Shown here: one piece after another, positions 59,401 to 64,000 of the stretch
Layout of the letters: each line of letters starts with the position of its first letter
How positions within the stretch are numbered: the stretch's first letter is position 1
From: Carya illinoinensis
Lineage: Eukaryota > Streptophyta > Magnoliopsida > Fagales > Juglandaceae
Reading direction: 5' to 3'
Assembly: GCF_018687715.1 (NCBI RefSeq)
Contig: NC_056760.1
Location: forward strand, 42,292,501 to 42,356,500
Length of the DNA: 64,000 bases
Program-made: the position numbers and the translations under genes
Notes under the pieces: generated by a model
Databases searched by the model: none
What the model was told of the DNA's origin: nothing
The model's input: the letters and a program-made list of their open reading frames with translations, nothing else

Positions 59401-60522
59401 CTGATTAGCGCACTTGTGGAAGTAATTTGAGTTCCTATCCCCGTCTTTAAGCCACATCTGTTTAGCTCTTTGCTTCCGTTTCAGATTTTCTTCTTCAAGG
59501 GCTTTATCAATCTCCTTCTGAAGAGCCTTAACTTCAGCTATTCTTGAACCAGTGTTAAAGTCTTGCATTTCCAGGAGCCTGTTCAATTGAGCTTGGATAT
59601 CCCTCTTATGTTTCCATAAGGTTGAGCTCCAGTTTTTTAGGGAGGCCTTACATCTGTTGAGCTTCCTCAGGACTGAGTTGATATTATAAACTTGTTGAGA
59701 ATCCTGATGGGACCAGCAAGATTTAATAATGTTATTGCATGCTTCATGAAGATTCCATCTTGCCTCAAATCTGAATATTTTCTCACTTGTAGGAACTAAA
59801 TACAGCTCCCTTCTTCCTCTTTTGTTTGCAGATATCAATAAAGGGCAGTGGTCAGATGTTTGGGCAGCAAGAACATTAAAATTGTTTTCATTAAACATAC
59901 TAGTCCATAGCATGTTTCCCAATGCTCGATCCAGTCTTTCTTTAGTGAAATGTGTTCCCATTCTATTATTGCACCAAGTGAATTTGGGTCCTACAAAGCC
60001 TAGGTCGCTCAGGCCACACCATTCCATGGATGTTCTAAAGGCTTCCATCTGAGAGTAAGGTCTGTTAGCTCCTCCAACCTTTTCATGATTATGCAAGATT
60101 TCATTGAAGTCTCCAAAGCATAGCCACGGTATGTTCTCTGCAGGTTTAATCAGTTTCATCAGGTTCCAACTATCCCCCTTTCTAGCTGATTCAGGGAAGC
60201 CATAAAAGCCAGTGAGAAGGATCTGTTGACATTCCTCTGCTAATCTGAGTACCATAGAGATATGGTTTTGTGAGTAGTTTTCTACTGTTAGATCTAATGT
60301 GTCCTTCCACAGAAAAGCTAACCCGCCCCTAGGCCCTCTACTGTCAACCACAAAGCTGTTCTCAAAATGCAACATGTTCCTTACTACCTCAGCCCTTTTC
60401 CTACCACACTTGGTCTCCATAAGGAAAATAAAATGGGGGCACTTTGTCCTCACAAGGAGGTCTAGCTCTCGAACTGTACGGGGGTTCCCAAGCCCCCTAC
60501 AGTTCCAGCTAAGGCCTATCAT
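56416..60522 (-). CDS. LINE ORF2: endonuclease, reverse transcriptase, zinc region, RNase H
   Basis: An uninterrupted 1368-codon frame. Order: endonuclease (about 1-230; LSWNCRGLGNPRT, LCFGDFNEI, SDHCPLL), reverse transcriptase (about 480-770; GPDGFPALFY, KLDLSKAFDRVEW, GIRQGDPLSPYLF, LLFADDSLLF near residue 694), a zf-RVT-type region (about 1075-1160; FIWRACLESLP, CPICC, ALWEC) and a C-terminal RNase H (about 1222-1340; INWDAA, FEGDSLQ). It copies its own RNA at a nicked target. All catalytic motifs appear intact. The start ATG overlaps the ORF1 stop as ATGA (60519-60522), which suggests coupled translation. Confidence 0.93.
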   Translation of the reverse strand: MIGLSWNCRGLGNPRTVRELDLLVRTKCPHFIFLMETKCGRKRAEVVRNMLHFENSFVVDSRGPRGGLAFLWKDTLDLTVENYSQNHISMVLRLAEECQQILLTGFYGFPESARKGDSWNLMKLIKPAENIPWLCFGDFNEILHNHEKVGGANRPYSQMEAFRTSMEWCGLSDLGFVGPKFTWCNNRMGTHFTKERLDRALGNMLWTSMFNENNFNVLAAQTSDHCPLLISANKRGRRELYLVPTSEKIFRFEARWNLHEACNNIIKSCWSHQDSQQVYNINSVLRKLNRCKASLKNWSSTLWKHKRDIQAQLNRLLEMQDFNTGSRIAEVKALQKEIDKALEEENLKRKQRAKQMWLKDGDRNSNYFHKCANQRRKKNSIQKLVRNDGLTTTDIGEISSMFTTYFQELFSSASPNSIDVCLNQVHHRVNSEMNSNLTKQFTAEEVKSALFQMNPMGAPGPDGFPALFYQSHWDVVGEEVTKAVLDILNGNGEISHINETYIVLIPKVKNPQTVMDFRPISLCNVIYKVVSKTLSNRLKLILPSIIAPTQSAFIQGRMIQDNVIVAFETLHSMSIKGKGQQGYMAIKLDLSKAFDRVEWEFLAKVMAKMGFNRRWIFLTMQCVTTVSYSTLINGKPQGNFSPSRGIRQGDPLSPYLFILVAEVLSSLLNHAETTKLIQGFPICRGRLSINHLLFADDSLLFCRANAREWASIQVILNLYEEASGQKLNKSKTSIYFSPNTRPATREYILSLAQTRASSCYERYLGLPNLIGRSKYAAFKGILDRVRGKVSNWKNKFLSQAGKDILLKAVVQALPTYCMGVFKLPKSLLGEINKVMNQFWWGHLQYEKKVHWVSWGQMGRSKTRGGLGYRDLESFNLAVLAKQGWRLLQYPDSIAAQVLKLKYFPNVDFFQAKLGSKPSFIWRSIQAARGLVEKGSLWRIGNGLRTKIWKDRWLPQPSSHKIQSPVHLFPENEVVARLINNETKQWDRGLTTALFGPDTASLIQRIPISFSGANDRLIWLGTKDGSFSVKSAYHLQKESMEQLKGQSSRGIQNKEVWTGCWKLQIPNATKIFIWRACLESLPTMLNLSKRKIVDSPICPICCREQESTTHALWECTSAMDVWSQGHIVFQKSSLRKANFKELFESLYSQCDQSLMEQFSVLARSIWSRRNKMIFEGSFVHPSLLVNQASQSLTDYRTAQENWKTKAQIHSQASVWSPPPSGVTKINWDAAVDGPNNRIGIGLVARDQVGNVMISKKLSISCFPEPLLAEAIGAFHAVSLAKEMGLTSVIFEGDSLQVVNGLNLPSDRGDSVGMFLSDTKSILSSFSLWSVVFVGRSGNHYAYVLAKESLMLAVNLTELVYGTPCNRGPF

Positions 60523-61202
60523 GGCTGTGGGTGGGGCTGCCCAGCAGCCTCCACCATCTTATGATTGGAACTGTTTTCATACTTGTCATTAGTATCTTTA
60601 GCTTTTTTCGCAGGTTTTGATAAGTCTAGTTGAGAGGTCATACCTCTTTTCTTGCTTCCTCTGCCTTTAGAGACCGAGTCCCTAGGATTAGGTAGTGTAA
60701 CCTCCCTGGCCTTCCTTTTCCATGTTGTCCCTTTTTGCCTAGTCACCACCCCCACAATACTGGGCAATACCAATTCTTTGTTGACATTGGCTTGGAACAT
60801 CTCCCTTCCCAAGTCTGATGGAGATTTGCAGAGGTCATAATGATGCATCTGGTTAGAGGTAATCTCTTCCTTTTCGGCTGAGATTGGTAGCTTAATGGGC
60901 CGGTGGATTGGAGTATAAGCCTTAGTCATAGGATCTATAAGTGATACAGTATTTTGGGTAGACTCAGTTTTAGTTTTAGCAATTCCCTCTTTAGATTGAG
61001 GGTCAGATGAGGTCCTGGATACCTCTTCTCCCTCCTTATCATCAGCATTTGGTTCACATTCATTATCCTTAGTAGTCTCATGTTTCTGCCTGTTCTGTTG
61101 GTTCTGAGAGCCAGGGTTGCCCCCATATGGTCGACTGTCAAAAATCTTTGAGTTCATCGGTTGAGCCCTGAGCCAGGGGCCAAATTGCAAAGTTTTAGTT
61201 CC
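60519..61202 (-). pseudogene. LINE ORF1, C-terminal part only
   Basis: An open minus-strand frame of about 223 codons, starting near the conserved FGPWLRA segment that follows the zinc knuckle in plant LINE ORF1, then a low-complexity polar tail rich in K, S, T and N. No ATG precedes it inside the element, and DUF4283 and the knuckle are missing, so ORF1 was cut by 5' truncation. Confidence 0.8.
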
Positions 61203-62465
61203 AGGATGGGTTCTTTAAGCGGCTTATGAGCGCACCACTTGACCATTTGTTTTGAAGCGTGTCGACAAACCATTGCTCAATCTGCAACTTTGCAAACCAC
61301 CGCTTAACTTTGCATTTATTGGTTTGCTGGTTTGGTACAAATGAAACTTGGCTTTGCAGTTAAGCCGAATAGTGCGGGCTGAATGCCAAGTCATCAATTA
61401 TAATTCGCGTAATGCGTAGACGGTTATTTATTTGAATTTTTTTAGATCTATATTTAGATATGCACTATACATAATTATTATATAAATTATCTAAAATTAA
61501 TAAGAGAAATACTACAGATCATCTCACACCACACATTTTATATATTAAAATATTATTTTTTTTATTTATTTTTTATTTCATTTTATTCTTATTAAACTAA
61601 TTAAATTATTCTATTTATCATCCACACACTACATATTTATTATAGAAAAAATGAAAAAAAAATTAAAATAAGTATGGTGTGTGAAGTATGAGGATGACAA
61701 GAAGAATTTTCCATATAGAAACATGATTAAATTAAAAATTAATTTAAAACTTTTTAAGCTTTTTATATAAAACTAATAATATTATTATTTAAATATTCTT
61801 AACATATCTTCATTCTCAAATTATAACTTAGTGGAATAGTTATATTTTATCTAAATCTATTAAAATAAGTAGCAGAATACCATGCAGTTCATAAAATAAA
61901 TTAATCATCCTTAAATCGAATCCTTAAATCATTACTTAGTAATATATTTTAGCTACCATAAAATATAAGTGTCATTCTCATAAAAATAGTGTCCAAACTA
62001 AAACAAATTCAAGTAAAATCAAGTCCAAATCTTAAATGCAATCACTTTTTGTCATGATTTAGAATTCAAGAGCAACAATGTAATAAAGTCTTCAAATTGG
62101 TACGTGGGTTATGTTTTACTAGAAAGGCTAGATAGCATTTTTGTAATAATTTTAACTCTACATGTGTCTCACGGAAAAGTTAGTGGCAAATCTTAATCTT
62201 GAAAAGTATAAAGTGTTATTTTAAAGAAAATGATAGTATGACTATCAAATATACTCACCAAATACATCTATTAATATATATTTATTTTTATGTTTTATTT
62301 TTTGTTAATGACTAAGAATGTTTAAAAAATGTTTAAAGAAAAAAAATTAAATAAATAAAACTCATTCAGATTATTAGTTCTTGCTACATCTAGGAGCTTG
62401 GAAATAATGCAAGGGGAATTGATTGTCGTATAATCAAATGCAGTTAACAATACTTCAGTAATCTT
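61203..62465. repeat. Right end of block B (counterpart of 21317-22601)
   Basis: The sequence runs collinear with block A: vWA fragment end, the CACACCACAC MITE, an AT-rich spacer, and the U-box/ARM fragment on the minus strand (62340-62465; LLTAFDYTTINSP), which is cut by the copia LTR. Indels are small, such as a deletion near 61926. Confidence 0.85.
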
Positions 62466-62932
62466 TGTTGAAGGTCCCCCCATGTGTTGCCCATAGGTTG
62501 CCCATGTGAGCCGTCCACTCCACTCCATGTGGTGCCCATAGATTGCCCATGTGTGCATGTGCTCATGTGGTGATATTCCTCACATGTGCTTCCATGTGAA
62601 GTGAGCATTGCATTTCAAATGAATCCAGCGAATATGTGGAGGAAGAGGAGCTCATCCTCTCCTATAAATAGGAGAGGATGTTTGAAGCTTAAATTATCCT
62701 CACTGCGGTGAGCGATCAGGCAGAGGGTTGAGGGCGAAATTTGGGTTCTGGGAAAACCCAGAACAGAGGCCATTTGAGAGAGATAGAGAGTTATTGTGAG
62801 TGTTTGTAAAATTGTACAAACATAATGAAAAATTGAATTTCCGCTTCAGTGGACTTAGGCAAGTTTCCGAACCACTTAAATATTGTCTCTATCTATTGTG
62901 GGTGTGATTTCTGGGTGGCCGGAGGCGCAACA
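62466..62932 (+). repeat. 5' LTR of a Ty1-copia element (467 bp)
   Basis: It starts TGTTGAAGG and ends GGCGCAACA. A TATA box (TATAAATA, 62663-62670) sits inside, followed by a purine-rich leader. It inserted after the ATCTT that block A shows uninterrupted at 22597-22601. Confidence 0.88.
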
Positions 62933-62934
62933 AA

Positions 62935-62946
62935 TGGTATCAGAGC
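62935..62946 (+). other. Primer binding site (initiator tRNA-Met)
   Basis: TGGTATCAGAGC, two bases after the LTR end; identical to the primer site of the Ty3 element at 32481. Confidence 0.9.
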
Positions 62947-63258
62947 TTCGGTTCGTGCAACCCAGAAAATTACAGTTGATCAAAATTAATTTTTGATCAC
63001 ACCATAATGTTCCTCTCATCAAGACGGATCCGTTGCCGCAAACGGCATCAAAAACGGAGGTCGGAGGAGCCCGTACGCGCCCCTGGAAGTTGGAGAGTGT
63101 ACAGACGCGCCTAAATCGCGTCAGAGGAAGAAGACGAGTGGGAAACACGCGCCCACGCGTCCCCACTCGCGTCTGGAGGAAGAAGACGTGTGGAACACAC
63201 TCTCCCACGCGCCCCCACGCTCAGGCACGCGCTCCAACTCGCCACTGTAGCAGAAGAC
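62947..63258 (+). other. Copia leader between primer site and tandem array
   Basis: GC-rich, CGCG-containing non-coding leader with a near-repeat GAGGAAGAAGACG (63124 and 63176). No gag start is recognised. Confidence 0.6.
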
Positions 63259-64000
63259 TGATCTGAACCGTCGAAAAGTCGCAGATCGATTTTGGGCTAG
63301 ATCTAAGCAATTCGGAGTCCGATTTGAACGATCAAATAGTGGTTTCCAACTATTTGAATCATTCGGGACTCATCCATACGGTGGGAATGTTGAGATTCGC
63401 CATCGGTACTGTCGATCTGAACTGTCGATGTGTTGCAGATCATTTTGGGCTAGATCTACGCCAGTTGGAATCTAATTGCGATGATCAAATGGTGATGTCA
63501 AACTATTTGGATCATTCGGGACTCATCCATACGGTAGGAATGTTGAGATTCGCCATCGGTACTGTCGATCTGAACTGTCGATGTGTTGCAGATCATTTTG
63601 GGCTAGATCTACGCCGGTTGGAGTTCAATTGTGATGATCAAATAGCGCTGACAAACTATTTGGATCATTCCAGACTCATCTGTACGGTGGGAATGTTGTG
63701 ATTCGCCATCGGTACATTCGATCTGAACCGTCCACGTGTTGCAGATCATTTTGGGCTAGATCTACACCGATTGGAGTTCAATTGTGATGATCAAATAGCG
63801 CTGACAAACTATTTAGATCATTCCAGACTCATCTGTACGATGGGAATGTTGTGATTCGCCATCGGTACATTCGATCTGAACCGTCCACGTGTTGCAGATC
63901 ATTTTGGGCTAGATCTATGCTAGTTGGAGTTCCATTGCAATGATCAAATAGTGTTGACAAACTATTTGGATCATTCCGGACTCATCGGTACGGTGGAAAT
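63259..64000 (+). repeat. 153-bp tandem array in the copia leader
   Basis: ACTATTTG starts recur at 63349, 63502, 63655, 63808 and 63961, each exactly 153 bp apart. Each unit has GATCATTTTGGGCTAGATC. The array has nearly five units and continues past the window. A 125-codon frame at 63324-63701 arises because 153 is a multiple of three; it is probably not a gene. Confidence 0.9.

Larger units (their letters stand above)
56373..61202 (-). mobile_element. LINE (plant L1 type), 5'-truncated but with intact ORF2
   Basis: The poly-A tail (poly-T on plus, 56373-56383), ORF2 and the 3' part of ORF1 form one minus-strand element. The left junction interrupts AAAGTACTG (block A 19459) and the right resumes at AGGATGGG (block A 21317). 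There is no target duplication, and 1857 bp of block A sequence are absent. Confidence 0.9.

Noticed and set aside
63324..63701. 125-codon repetitive frame
   Set aside because: It arises from a 153-bp tandem repeat in a retrotransposon leader; the next units carry stops or shifts.

Overview
This is plant nuclear DNA, probably from a woody eudicot. Evidence: receptor-like-protein (RLP) resistance-type genes, several retrotransposon lineages with tRNA-iMet primer sites, plant LINEs with a C-terminal RNase H, and many AT-rich MITEs built on the repeated CTCAT word. The MITE style suggests Fagales (walnut/pecan type), but that is an inference from general familiarity and is weak. Little of the window is single-copy gene space; most is transposon DNA and the products of one large local duplication.

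Layout. 1-5.8 kb: the 3' part of an Athila-type Ty3 retrotransposon with its 3' LTR, nested against an inverted LTR fragment and the 3' end of a LINE. 5.8-22.6 kb: block A. It has tandem ~350-bp repeats, MITEs, an RLP promoter module, an intact RLP gene (10223-13447, 1074 aa), a long-dead second RLP (15169-17990) split by an LTR-like insertion, and antisense remnants of vWA-type and U-box/ARM-type genes. 22.6-32 kb: spacer with a perfect 68-bp palindrome, a small retroposon with a 14-bp target duplication, an unrecognised multi-exon gene or pseudogene whose large intron holds a Ty1-copia remnant, and duplicated MITE/Mutator-like repeats. 32046-37626: a nearly complete Ty3 chromovirus with 433-bp LTRs. 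38.5-62.5 kb: block B, a second copy of block A, enlarged by insertions block A lacks: a 459-bp GC-rich DNA element, a 1336-bp solo LTR, a LINE fragment between 350-bp direct repeats, and a 4.8-kb LINE with an intact ORF2. 62466-64000: the 5' LTR, primer site and leader of a Ty1-copia element, with a 153-bp tandem array running off the window.

Blocks A and B together give a readable history. The second RLP was already dead before the block duplicated, because both copies share the same stop and frameshift. The first RLP was probably functional: copy A is intact, while copy B lost one LRR unit in frame and then gained a single nonsense codon that would leave a secreted LRR-only protein. Block A serves as the empty-site reference for each later insertion in block B. 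RLP promoter modules occur four times but only two precede an RLP reading frame. I see no tRNA or rRNA gene and no CRISPR.
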